From NCBI GenBank assembly GCA_963692975.2, contig CAXMMR010000029.1, positions 124,001 through 188,000 on the forward strand: a stretch of 64,000 bases of DNA, read 5' to 3'. The notes under the pieces are model-generated. The model was given only the letters and a program-made list of their open reading frames with translations, was not told the DNA's origin and did not search any database. Below, piece by piece: positions 8,850-17,146 of the stretch. Position 1 is the first letter of the stretch. Each line of letters opens with the position of its first letter. Both the position numbers and the translations under genes were made by a program. Source of the stretch: CAXMMR01 sp963692975 (lineage in GTDB: Bacteria > Pseudomonadota > Alphaproteobacteria > Acetobacterales > Acetobacteraceae).

Positions 8850-10163
8850 TCAGCCCCGCCCCTCAGCCACCAGCCCGCCATCGACCACCGCCGGCGCCGC
8901 GCCCAGCGTGACGGTCGCCCGCCGCCCCGAGACCAGCCCCCGCGGCCGCAACACCATGACGCCCACCATCAGCAGGCCGAACACCAACATCCGGTACTGT
9001 CCGACATCACCCGCGAGCGAGCCCAGCCACCCCGCCGAGCCCGCCTCCGAGGAGACGTCGAGCAACGTCTCGCGCAGCCCCTCGCCGCCACCGATCATCA
9101 CCACCGCCGCCAGCGCCACCCCAAGCTGGCTGCCCAAGCCGCCGAGCACAACGATCGCCAGCACGGTCGCGCTCTCGATAAAGACAAAGCTCTCCGGGCT
9201 GACGAAAGCCGCTCGCACCGCAAAGAAGCTGCCGGCGAACCCGCCGAACATCGCGCTCGTCGCGAACGCCGACAGCTTGATGAGCGTCACGTTCATCCCC
9301 AGCGCACGGCAGGCCACCTCGTCCTCGCGCAAGGCCTCCCAGGCCCGCCCGACCGGCAGCCGCCGCAGGCGCAGCGCTACCGCGTTGGTGATCAAGGCCA
9401 GCGCCAGGATCAGGTAATATAGAAAGACCACCCGCAGCATAGGCCGCGGCGCCACCCCCAGCAGGTGCGCCACGCTCCCCGCCCCGCCGCCGTTCAGCCG
9501 CAGCCCGAACAGCGTCGGCCGGGGGATGCCCGAAATCCCGTTCGGCCCACCGGTCAGCGAGACCCAATTGGTGATCACGATGCGTATGATCTCGCCGAAC
9601 GCCAGCGTCACGATCGCCAGGTAATCCCCGCGCAGCCTGAGCACCGGCGCCCCCAACGCCGCCCCCGCCGCCGCCGCCAGCAAGCCGGACACCGGCAGGC
9701 ACGCCCAGAACGACCAGCCGAATTGCGTCGACAAAATCGCCGTCGCATAGGCACCGACCGCGTAGAACGCGACGTAGCCAAGGTCGAGCAACCCGGCCAA
9801 CCCGACCACGATGTTGAGCCCCCAGCCCAGCATGACGTAGATCAGCACCAGCGTTCCGGTGTCGACCAGGTAGCGCCCGGCGAACAGCGGCAGCCCCACC
9901 GCCATAACCAGCAGCCCCGGCGCCAGCACTCGCGTGAGGCTCGGCAGTCGCACCCTCGGCCAACGCATCAGCCGCGCGCCAACCACCACGCCAACCAGCA
10001 CCGCGACCATCAACGGCCGCGCCACGAGCCGCCCCGGCTCGACCCGCAAGCCGACGATCGCACCGAAGATCCCAAAGGCGATCAGCGCTGTGATGGCGAC
10101 ACGCTTGAGGGAAGCAAGTCCAGAGGCTCTGCCTCTGGACTCCGCTGGGGCCTGAGGCCCCAA
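8850..10163 (-). CDS. livM: Branched-chain amino-acid ABC transporter permease LivM
   Basis: Membrane subunit with about ten hydrophobic segments and the LivM signature region (GLNIVVGLAGLLDLGYVAFY, then ARAWEALREDE-like GRAWEALREDEVACRALGMN). The open frame reaches 437 residues, but the first ~17 codons, starting at TTG 10163, are read out of a B-type intergenic repeat (10111-10170). No ATG or GTG lies between the repeat and the first transmembrane segment, so either the repeat supplies the start or initiation uses a weak codon. The gap to livH is 185 bases and full of repeats, unusual within a liv operon. Confidence 0.9.
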   Translation of the reverse strand: MGPQAPAESRGRASGLASLKRVAITALIAFGIFGAIVGLRVEPGRLVARPLMVAVLVGVVVGARLMRWPRVRLPSLTRVLAPGLLVMAVGLPLFAGRYLVDTGTLVLIYVMLGWGLNIVVGLAGLLDLGYVAFYAVGAYATAILSTQFGWSFWACLPVSGLLAAAAGAALGAPVLRLRGDYLAIVTLAFGEIIRIVITNWVSLTGGPNGISGIPRPTLFGLRLNGGGAGSVAHLLGVAPRPMLRVVFLYYLILALALITNAVALRLRRLPVGRAWEALREDEVACRALGMNVTLIKLSAFATSAMFGGFAGSFFAVRAAFVSPESFVFIESATVLAIVVLGGLGSQLGVALAAVVMIGGGEGLRETLLDVSSEAGSAGWLGSLAGDVGQYRMLVFGLLMVGVMVLRPRGLVSGRRATVTLGAAPAVVDGGLVAEGRG

Positions 10164-10170
10164 ACCCCCA
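10111..10170 (-). repeat. B-type double-hairpin module, left side
   Basis: Outer edge GAAGCAAG, hairpin CCAGAGGC / GCCTCTGG, spacer, hairpin GGGGCCT / AGGCCCC. It covers the livM start region. Partner of the C module at 10263-10350. Confidence 0.85.
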
Positions 10171-10262
10171 TCACTGACGATCAGCGCGTCTTTCCTTGAT
10201 TGGCGAAGCCACTCAAATCATCAAGCCCCCGTAAAAACCGGTGCAAGTGTGGAAAGGACAAG
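10171..10262. repeat. Core between B and C modules
   Basis: Contains TTGGCGAAGCC (10200-10210); its complement GGCTTCGCCAA recurs in the cores at 18738 and 56382. No gene is seen. Confidence 0.5.
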
Positions 10263-10350
10263 GAATGGATTTCAAAGGCTCCGCCTTTGATGGGGTCAAG
10301 GGGCAAAGCCCCTTGCCTTGCCTTGCCTTGCCTTGCCTTGCCTTGCCTTC
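10263..10350 (+). repeat. C-type double-hairpin module with (CCTTG)7 tandem repeat
   Basis: Inner edge GAATGGATTT, hairpin CAAAGGC / GCCTTTG, hairpin CAAGGGGC / GCCCCTTG, then seven perfect CCTTG units (10311-10345) and CCTTC running into the livH stop codon. The tandem array looks like an expansion of the usual outer-edge CCTTCCTT. Confidence 0.85.
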
Positions 10351-11263
10351 ACACCTTCTCCACCTCGGCCCGACCCAGCAGCCCGCTTGGCATGAACACC
10401 AGCACGAGAATGAGAATGCCGAATGCCGCCACGTCCTTGTATTCGACCGAGCAGTAAGCCGACCAAAACGTCTCGATCAGCCCGATCAGCAGTCCGCCCA
10501 ACACCGCTCCGGGCAGCGAGCCGATGCCGCCCAGCACCGCCGCGGTGAACGCCTTCACCCCGGCCACGAAGCCGACGAAGAAGTCCGTCACCCCGTAGTA
10601 CAGCAGGAACAGCAGCCCGGCGACGGCCGCCAGCGCAGCGCCGATGACAAAGGTGAGCCCGATCGTCCGGTCGGTGTCGATGCCGAGCAGGGCCGCCATC
10701 GTCATGTCCTGCTCGCACGCCCGCATCGCCCGTCCGAACGCGGTGCGCTCCACCAGCAGCGTGAACGCCGCCAGCACGGCGAGCGTCAGCACCACGATCA
10801 CCACCTGCATCCACGACACCTCGGCCGCGAACCCGCCCGCCCGCATCACCGTGAAGCCACCCTCGAGCAGCGGCGAGATCGTCTTCTCCCTCGCCCCCTG
10901 GCTCACCTGAACGAAATTCTGCAGCGTGATCGACATGCCGATCGCCGAGATCAGCGGCGCCAGCCGGAACGAGCCCCGAAGCGGCCGATAGGCCACCCGC
11001 TCGATCGTCCACCCATACAGCGCCGACAGCCCGCAGGCGAACACCAGCGTCAGCAGCAGCACCAGCGGCGCCGACCCGATCCCGACGGCTACGAGCCCGG
11101 TCAGCGCGATCAGCGACAGGAACGACCCCACCATGAAGACGTCGCCATGCGCGAAGTTGATCATCCCGACGATCCCGTAGACCATGGTGTAGCCCACAGC
11201 GATCAGCCCGTAGATCATCCCCAGCGTCACGCCATTTACCAGCTGCTGCACCGCATACGCCAA
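10349..11263 (-). CDS. livH: Branched-chain amino-acid ABC transporter permease LivH
   Basis: Integral membrane subunit, 304 residues, with the LivH-typical opening QQLVNGVTLGMIYGLIAVGY and NFAHGDVFM, the conserved cytoplasmic loop GRAMRACEQD-MTMAALLGID, and a C-terminal FMPSGLLGR. The start is a TTG at 11263 preceded by GGGAGG at good spacing; the frame runs open upstream without homology. First gene of livHMGF. The usual periplasmic binding protein gene (livK) is not in the window. Confidence 0.92.
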   Translation of the reverse strand: MAYAVQQLVNGVTLGMIYGLIAVGYTMVYGIVGMINFAHGDVFMVGSFLSLIALTGLVAVGIGSAPLVLLLTLVFACGLSALYGWTIERVAYRPLRGSFRLAPLISAIGMSITLQNFVQVSQGAREKTISPLLEGGFTVMRAGGFAAEVSWMQVVIVVLTLAVLAAFTLLVERTAFGRAMRACEQDMTMAALLGIDTDRTIGLTFVIGAALAAVAGLLFLLYYGVTDFFVGFVAGVKAFTAAVLGGIGSLPGAVLGGLLIGLIETFWSAYCSVEYKDVAAFGILILVLVFMPSGLLGRAEVEKV

Positions 11264-11420
11264 GCCCCGCCCTCCCTGGCCAGAGCGCAGCCATGCAGCA
11301 AGCGGACCGGTGACGACAAGAGCGCGCCGCGGCGACCGGCCGTCCGGCTCAACCTTGTGCGCCGCAAATCTCGTCCGACACCGGCGCGTTAAGCCCGTTG
11401 TCACCGTCCAAGGCCGCACG

Positions 11421-11635
11421 ATGCCCCGATTTCTGATCGAGTATGCTGCCAGCGCTGACTCCGAGCCCGTAGAGCACCTGCATGTCGACGCCGACGACAT
11501 CGTCGCCGCCGAGGCCAGGCCAGGTCTCACCTCGCCGCCATCAAGGCCGCCTCCGCCGGCGCCAATCCCATCGGCCACCGCATCATGACCGGCCTCGGCG
11601 CCGTCGTCCGTGCCTGGCGCCCAGAAGCCGAGTAG
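11421..11635 (+). pseudogene. Small unknown ORF with apparent frameshift
   Basis: The reading frame MPRFLIEYAASADSEPVEHL...DDIVAAEA (from 11421) is protein-like up to about 11516. A different frame then continues plausibly as GQARSHLAAIKAASAG...GAVVRAWRPEAE with a stop at 11635. Together they would make a 71-residue protein. I infer one small gene with a single-base shift near 11515, either real decay or a sequence error. I do not recognise the family. Confidence 0.35.
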
Positions 11636-11697
11636 CTGCCGGCCTTGCGAGCCCTCAGCCCCGCTGCTACAGGACCGGCCTCGACGACCGAGCCGTC

Positions 11698-11773
<76 letters not shown>

Positions 11774-11920
11774 GGTCTGCAGAAATCCTGGCTTGCTCGT
11801 GTTGGCTCTGCAGTCGCTGTCTCGAGCCGATTTCGACAACTGCGTCGCCGAGCCGGTAACGACTTCTCTTGTGCCCGCGTGGCGACTAGGCCGGAGCCTT
11901 TAGATGGCGGGGAACGCAGC

Positions 11921-12175
11921 CTAGAGGCCTGAAAACAAGTCCGCGATCTTCACCCCGAGGTAGGTCGCAATCGCCAAGAGGTTCTCGGCACTCGGCCGCG
12001 CGATACCCTGCTCGAACTCCGACAGCATTGTTTCCCTCAGGCCCGTCTCGTGTGCCATCGAGCCGAGAGACATGCCCATGGCGGTGCGAAAACTTCGAAT
12101 GTTTGATCCGACCTTCGCGTCGACCGGGTAAGAATCTCTGTCCAGGCGGGTCGCCTGAGGCGGGTTATCAACCAT
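11921..12175 (-). CDS. Small XRE-family HTH regulator
   Basis: An 84-residue DNA-binding protein that is almost entirely a helix-turn-helix domain: IRSFRTAMGMSLGSMAHETGL then MLSEFEQGIARPSAENLLAIATYLGVKIADLF. The turn before LSEFEQG fits the Cro/C1 fold. The ATG at 12175 follows GGAGG at nine bases. It has no effector domain and no obvious partner or toxin gene next to it. GC is lower than in the surroundings, so local acquisition is possible. Confidence 0.8.
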   Translation of the reverse strand: MVDNPPQATRLDRDSYPVDAKVGSNIRSFRTAMGMSLGSMAHETGLRETMLSEFEQGIARPSAENLLAIATYLGVKIADLFSGL

Positions 12176-12402
12176 GCACGACGCCTCCTTGCCGAGGCGT
12201 CATTGATCCCGTAACTGCCGGTCGCTTCAAGCACGAAAATGCCGACTGCGCCCAGAATCAGCCGCTTATTTCAGCCTCTTTGAGCAATACGTTAAGCCCG
12301 CGAGTAAATTTCAAATAATACGACTTAAAGTTGCATCCGATATAGGTTTTCGTTACGTAAGCATAGTGGAAAACGTCAACGCCCGTGCGTGGAGCAGGCA
12401 AA
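12176..12402. promoter_or_regulatory. AT-rich divergent region
   Basis: Distinctly AT-rich (12255-12365) region between the HTH regulator and the small plus-strand gene. It probably holds divergent promoters and an operator, but no clear inverted repeat was identified. Confidence 0.3.
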
Positions 12403-12570
12403 ATGTCCTTCAGCGTTGTGGACGATCGTTCGGAGCCCAGCCGCAATCATCGCATCGCCCGTCATCTTCTCGACCTGGCTGATGATGCCGCCTGCCATGA
12501 CGCGCGTGATGAAGCCGTCAGGTTGATCGAACTCGCCTACGCGCACTTCGATCGCGTCCATGCAGGCTGA
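12403..12570 (+). CDS. Small hypothetical protein (55 aa)
   Basis: A frame from ATG 12403, with GGAG eight bases before it, gives a 55-residue soluble, His- and acid-rich protein (HHLLDLADDA...DEAVRLIELAYAHFD-like). An opposite-strand frame covers the same bases but lacks a good start. Function unknown. Confidence 0.4.
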   Translation: MSFSVVDDRSEPSRNHRIARHLLDLADDAACHDARDEAVRLIELAYAHFDRVHAG

Positions 12571-12647
12571 CAGAAGCGTGGCATGTCGAGCAGGGCGAGA
12601 GGTCGATCATCATCAGACCTCGCTCGCGCGTGACGTTTGGCTTGACG

Positions 12648-13019
12648 CTACAAGTTCAATATCAGCTCCTCGACGGCTTGCCGGAGCGCCGAAAGCCTGA
12701 ACGGCTTGGCCAGACGGCTATGCGGCAGCGGCGTGCGGGGATGGTCCAACAGGTCCGTCCGCGCGGTGACGAAGATCACCGGCACGTCGACGTGACGCGC
12801 ACGAGCCTCGATCGCGACAGCCACGCCGTCCACATCCGGCATGTTCAGGTCGGTCACTACCAAGTCGACGCTATCCGGATCATGCAACAGCCTGATCGCC
12901 TGCTCGCCACCCGATGCTTCCAAGATCTGGAAGCCGGCATCCGAGAGCGCCTCGACGATCAGTGAACGAATGATCGTGTCGTCTTCAACGACCAAGATCC
13001 TGACGTCATGGCTTCGCAT
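12648..13019 (-). CDS. Stand-alone response regulator receiver protein
   Basis: A 123-residue CheY-like receiver domain with no output domain. Acidic pair EDD near residue 12, phospho-acceptor Asp57 in VVTDLNMP, Thr85 in FVTAR and Lys105 in AKPF are all present. The ATG at 13019 follows a strong GAGGAG; an upstream ATG at 13070 only adds residues without homology. No histidine kinase is adjacent. Single-domain receivers usually work in phosphorelays or bind a partner; the partner is not identifiable here. Confidence 0.9.
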   Translation of the reverse strand: MRSHDVRILVVEDDTIIRSLIVEALSDAGFQILEASGGEQAIRLLHDPDSVDLVVTDLNMPDVDGVAVAIEARARHVDVPVIFVTARTDLLDHPRTPLPHSRLAKPFRLSALRQAVEELILNL

Positions 13020-13070
13020 GCCGAACTCCTCGCTGCCAGCAGCAACGCGAGGCACGTCAATGGCAAGCAT

Positions 13071-13399
13071 GCTGGCTGAAATGTGACAGAGATCGAGCGC
13101 GCGGCTTGTCCAAGCCGATCATCAGGACGTGGTCGCCCAACCCGACACGAACCTGATGCCCGGGGACCGCGGTCCTGCCAACCGGCCGGCGAGCCGCCGG
13201 CTGGACTGATCGAGCAGATATCCGCGAGACACCTCCATCGAGTGGGAGATTTCGGCATCGACGCCTTGCTCGGCGTTAACGCTTCGTTCAGCTTGCAGCA
13301 GCATACTTCCACCGCCGGCGACGGGCCGGCGCGAATACGCCGGCGATCGGTCTCGCGAGGCGCGATGCGCAGGCGGCATCATGTGAAGGTGTGCCACAG
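13071..13399. other. Intergenic, no confident gene
   Basis: About 330 bases. A minus-strand frame starting MLLQAERSVN (near 13300) has a weak GGTGGA upstream and could be a 60-residue protein, but the composition is not convincing. I see no RNA gene or repeat module. Confidence 0.35.
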
Positions 13400-13579
13400 A
13401 TGAACCAGGAAGAGCTGAACCAGGTGTTCACGCTTCTTAGCCAAGGCAAGCGTGTCGAGGGCTGGACGGTTCAGGCCGCCGACGACGCGCAGGTGCTTAT
13501 GGACTACAAGCGCGGCGATAGCTGGAGGCGTGGCTCCTCCGAGGCAAGCTGGACCGAGATGTCAGCTCAGGCACACTAA
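13400..13579 (+). CDS. Small hypothetical protein (59 aa)
   Basis: ATG 13400 preceded by AAGGTG gives a soluble 59-residue protein starting MNQEELNQVFTLLSQGKRVE with a Trp-rich second half (GDSWRR...ASWTEM). GC is lower than in the neighbouring genes. I do not recognise the family. Confidence 0.45.
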   Translation: MNQEELNQVFTLLSQGKRVEGWTVQAADDAQVLMDYKRGDSWRRGSSEASWTEMSAQAH

Positions 13580-13910
13580 TAAAGCTCGCTCGACGAACGG
13601 TCCGCTCAGGCAGTGCTGACCGCGGCAGGGCGCCGAACCCCAATCGCGGCTTTCGGCCGCGACGGCGCTGGCGACCACCAGCCATAACGCAGGCGACCAA
13701 GAAACGTCGATCGCACAGGCGCGGCAATGCTTAAGCCGGTTGTCTCCCGCCGGCCGGTCGCTTGGTGGCGGTGCATGCGGATCGTCGACCCGGTCGAGCA
13801 GCGCCGCACCATTGTGCATACGCTGTTCACCGCCCGGCTGACCGCCCATAGCCGCAGCACGCCGTCAGCCGCAGGCCGCTTCAGCGCCAACGGTGCGCCA
13901 TCGTCGCGTG
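13580..13910. other. Intergenic, nothing recognised
   Basis: About 330 bases between two small convergent genes. Frames on both strands are open but read like shadows (Arg/Pro/Ala-rich). No repeat module, hairpin or RNA is evident. Confidence 0.4.
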
Positions 13911-14063
13911 CTAGACGCGCCGCACCAGCAACACGATGAGGATGATCGCCAGGATCGTCCCGAGCCCGATGCCGCCATAGCCATAGGAGCCACCCGAGTA
14001 GAAGCCGTAGCCGCCGCCGCCAAAGGCAAGGACGGCCAGGATTATGAGAAGCACAAGCAACAT
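13911..14063 (-). CDS. Tiny Gly-rich membrane protein, DUF3309-like
   Basis: A 50-residue protein made of a hydrophobic stretch MLLVLLIILAVLAF, a Gly/Tyr/Ser-rich middle and a second hydrophobic stretch LGTILAIILIVLLV ending RRV. This two-helix, Gly-rich layout resembles DUF3309. The ATG at 14063 is preceded by GGAGGGG. Function unknown; small envelope proteins of this kind are common in alphaproteobacteria. Confidence 0.65.
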   Translation of the reverse strand: MLLVLLIILAVLAFGGGGYGFYSGGSYGYGGIGLGTILAIILIVLLVRRV

Positions 14064-14316
14064 GTGGAACCCCTCCGCCCGCTCGGCGAGCCGCATTGGC
14101 TCGACGTCGCTTGTCGCCAGACGCTTCCCACCCGCGTGAGTTGCCGGCGCCGCAACGCTCTTTCGATTGTGGCCCGGGCGCCACAGGCCATCAGGAGCCA
14201 CGGCCGCCGCAAACGCGATGCGCGATCGCCACGGCCGGGCGGCAGGTCGCACCCGCCGCAGGCTTCGTGCCTGCCCAAGGCTTCATGTGCCGGCGTGTAG
14301 CTGATAGCCATGCCGG

Positions 14317-15459
14317 ATGCGGCCCCTTCACCGGCTCCTCACACAGTGCTCTGTCCAGCTCGGCATCGTCTGCCGGTGCCTGTTCAGCATCCGCGGCGCC
14401 GCCTGGTCCAAGCTCGTCTTCATCGCCGGCCTGGCCTACTCGTATGGCTGGATCGACCTGATCCCGAACCGGTTGCCCTATATCGGCCATCTCGACGAGA
14501 TCGGCTTCGCGCTGACCGGCCTCACCTTGGCGCGGCTGATGGCGCCGGCTGCCTTCCTCGGCGAGCCCGACCATCCGCTCGCCTTGGCGCCGCGTCCCGT
14601 CGGCGAGCATCTGCGCTTCCTCATCCGGGTGGTGCGTGCCGATCTCGCCAACTTCTTCCTGTTCCAGCATCGCGACGTCCACGCATTCCTGATCACCGGC
14701 AAGAACTCCGGCACCCACTGGGTCAAGTTCATGCTCAGCGTCGCCATCGCCAGGCAATTCGGCGTCGCCCCGCCGTTCTACGCCAGCGGCCCGGCGGCGG
14801 ACGCCATCATCGGCCACCCCCGCTGGCCGAGCACCTATCCCGGCCTGCCGAGGATCGGCAGCTCGCACACCATCCCCTCGCGCGCCTTTGCCTGGCGCAT
14901 CCGCCTGCTCGATCATCCGCCGGTCGTCGTCTTCGTGCGCGATATCCGTCAGGCCATGCTGTCGAACTTCGTCAAGTGGCAGCAGCATTACGGCGGCACT
15001 CTGGCCGAGTATGTCAGCGGCGACCCGCTCGGCCGTCGCCACGTCGCCGACATCTGGTGGTACGTGCATTTCTTCAATCGCTGGGGCGACGTCGCCCGCG
15101 CCCGTCCGGACAACACCCTGATCGTCCGCTACGAGGACCTGCAGGCCTGCCCGCGATACTGGCTCGACAGGATCGCCGCGCATCTGCGCGTGCCGCTCGA
15201 CGAGGCGGCGTTAACCGAAGGCCTGCACTTCACCAGCCGAGAGGCGCTGCAGCCGCGACTCGATCCGACACATGCCGAGACCATCATCCCAGCGGCCGGC
15301 GCGCGCAGCGCGGTGCGCCTGTCGGAGGCTGACGAGCGCGTTTTTGCCGCCATCCTGGCCCGCCATCTGCGCCATAGGCTGGGCTACGACTATCCGGTGC
15401 GTCCCGCCCGCCCGCCCGCCCAGCGGCGCCGCAACGAGGCCGTCGCGTCCGAGCTCTGA
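14317..15459 (+). CDS. DUF1232-sulfotransferase fusion protein
   Basis: A 380-residue protein of two domains. Residues about 30-75 (YSYGWIDLIPNRLPYIGHLD) match DUF1232, a short membrane-associated domain normally found alone. From residue 125 it has PAPS-sulfotransferase features: the 5'-phosphosulfate loop GKNSGTHW (128-135) and the 3'-phosphate segment FVRDIR...LSNF (206-217), then RYEDL. The reaction is sulfate transfer from PAPS; the acceptor is unknown but probably a surface glycan or lipid, because the O-antigen ligase gene follows. The DUF1232 part may hold the enzyme at the membrane. The start at 14317 lacks a strong ribosome binding site. Confidence 0.75.
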   Translation: MRPLHRLLTQCSVQLGIVCRCLFSIRGAAWSKLVFIAGLAYSYGWIDLIPNRLPYIGHLDEIGFALTGLTLARLMAPAAFLGEPDHPLALAPRPVGEHLRFLIRVVRADLANFFLFQHRDVHAFLITGKNSGTHWVKFMLSVAIARQFGVAPPFYASGPAADAIIGHPRWPSTYPGLPRIGSSHTIPSRAFAWRIRLLDHPPVVVFVRDIRQAMLSNFVKWQQHYGGTLAEYVSGDPLGRRHVADIWWYVHFFNRWGDVARARPDNTLIVRYEDLQACPRYWLDRIAAHLRVPLDEAALTEGLHFTSREALQPRLDPTHAETIIPAAGARSAVRLSEADERVFAAILARHLRHRLGYDYPVRPARPPAQRRRNEAVASEL

Positions 15460-15631
15460 CCATGCCGCCACCCGCGACCCGCCCGCCCCACGGCCATCCA
15501 TCGCCTGCAAGGCTTGCCGTCGCCCATCGTCAGCCGCCATCGCCGACCGCGCCGGGCACGCACCCTTGCTCAACCGCGCCGCGCGCCTCGCCTCCACCAT
15601 CACAAGCGCGCCCGTCCAGGCGCCTGCGCGC

Positions 15632-16999
15632 ATGAGCAGCCGCCAGAAGCTGCCGGCTGAGGCCTGGCTCGAGCACGTCGTCGGTGCCGCCTTCTTGGCC
15701 CTGCCGGTCGCCATCCTGCACACGCGCGCCGGCGCCGAGATCCTGATCGCCCTGCTGGACGTCGCCTTTCTGGCCAGCTGCGCCCGCGCCTCGAGCTGGG
15801 CATGGCTGCGCCAGGGCTGGGCCGTCGCCGCCCTGGCGTGGTGGCTATGGCTGGTGCTCTGCTCGGTGCCGTTCACGCAGCATGCCGGCGCCGGGGCGGA
15901 TCTCGGTCCCGCCGCCGCCGCCGGCCTCGCAGGCCGCCGCTGGAGCTCCTGCCTGCAGGCGCTGGCCTCGCTCCGCTTCCTGCTGCTGGCTGCCGCCGCG
16001 GCGGACTGGCTGCCGCCGCGACCGATCCTGCGTCGCGGCCTCGGCTGGATGGTTGCCGCCGCCGCCGCCTGGATCGCCGTGGAATGCTGGCAGCAATACC
16101 TGCTTGGCGATAACCTGTTCGGCTGGCCGCGCTGGGGCGATGGCGCGCTGACCGGCCCGTTCCGCCAGCCCCGCGCCGGGCCGGCGCTGGTGCTGATCCT
16201 GTTCCCGGCCATCCTGCCGGCCACGCTGGCGCTGCTCGCCCGTCCCCAATCGCGTCCGCGTCTGGGCCCTCGCCTCGCCGCGGCAGCCCTGGTCCTGTTC
16301 GCGACGGCGACCATGATCCTGATCGGCCAGCGCATGCCCGCGCTGCTGACCGGCATCGGCCTGGTCGCCTGCGGCGTGCTGCTGCCGCGCACCCGGCCGG
16401 CGATCGTCGTCACCGCCATCCTCGCCGCCGTCCTGCTCGCCGCCCTGCCGGTGATCTCGCCGCCCACCTTCGCCAAGCTGGTCGTCAAGTTCGCCCGCCA
16501 GGTCTCCCATTTCGGCAGCTCGCCCTATGGCGCCATCCTCGTCCGGGCTACCATCATGACCCGGGCGCACCCCCTGTTCGGCCTCGGCTTCGACGGCTTC
16601 CGGCATGGCTGCGACGACCCGGCCTACCAGCACGGCCTGCGCTGGCTCGGGGGCGCCCCGCTCGGCTCGGGCGATCGCTCCGGCTGCAACATCCACCCAC
16701 ACAACCATTACCTGGAGGCCGCCACCTCGGGCGGCTTGCCAGGCCTGCTGCTGTTCTGCGTCACCGTCCTCGCCTGGCTGAGAACTCTCGGCCGCGGCCT
16801 GCTCGCCAGACCGGAGCCGCAGCGCGCTGGCCTGTTCATCGCCGCCCTGCTCGCCCTGTGGCCCTTCGCCTCCACCAGCGCCTTCTTCACCCTGCCCAAC
16901 GCCGGCTGGTTCTTCCTCCTGCTCGGCGCCGGGCTCGCCCTCGGCCGACCTCAGCCTGCTGCCATGCCGCGTCCACCGCAGCCTACCTCGCATTCGTGA
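15632..16999 (+). CDS. O-antigen ligase / polymerase family membrane protein
   Basis: A 455-residue polytopic protein with about ten hydrophobic segments and a large periplasmic loop that ends in HPHNHYLEAATSGG, the H-x-HN-x-Y-L motif of the Wzy_C/O-antigen ligase superfamily. Members join polysaccharide to lipid A core or polymerise repeat units. The ATG at 15632 begins just before the first hydrophobic segment, and longer frames are unsupported. It follows the DUF1232-sulfotransferase gene after 172 bases without a recognisable gene. Which glycan it handles is not known. Confidence 0.85.
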   Translation: MSSRQKLPAEAWLEHVVGAAFLALPVAILHTRAGAEILIALLDVAFLASCARASSWAWLRQGWAVAALAWWLWLVLCSVPFTQHAGAGADLGPAAAAGLAGRRWSSCLQALASLRFLLLAAAAADWLPPRPILRRGLGWMVAAAAAWIAVECWQQYLLGDNLFGWPRWGDGALTGPFRQPRAGPALVLILFPAILPATLALLARPQSRPRLGPRLAAAALVLFATATMILIGQRMPALLTGIGLVACGVLLPRTRPAIVVTAILAAVLLAALPVISPPTFAKLVVKFARQVSHFGSSPYGAILVRATIMTRAHPLFGLGFDGFRHGCDDPAYQHGLRWLGGAPLGSGDRSGCNIHPHNHYLEAATSGGLPGLLLFCVTVLAWLRTLGRGLLARPEPQRAGLFIAALLALWPFASTSAFFTLPNAGWFFLLLGAGLALGRPQPAAMPRPPQPTSHS

Positions 17000-17146
17000 A
17001 CGAGCCGTAAACGCCGGCACGGCTCAACCGCTGCGACAGCGTCGACCTCTCCCCTCGGGCGCGTTCAACGTCTAGGATGATCGCTGTCAAGTCGCCGGGC
17101 ACAACGATGCCAAGCCGTCGCGGCACGATGGAGAGGATCGACCACG

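Noticed and set aside
10263..10350. CRISPR-like array in the livH-livM gap
   Set aside because: The repeat unit is only five bases without spacers; it is a tandem microsatellite at the edge of a repeat module.
12258..12446. Minus-strand 62-codon ORF in the AT-rich region
   Set aside because: It starts at a weak codon, has no ribosome binding site and overlaps a better plus-strand candidate.
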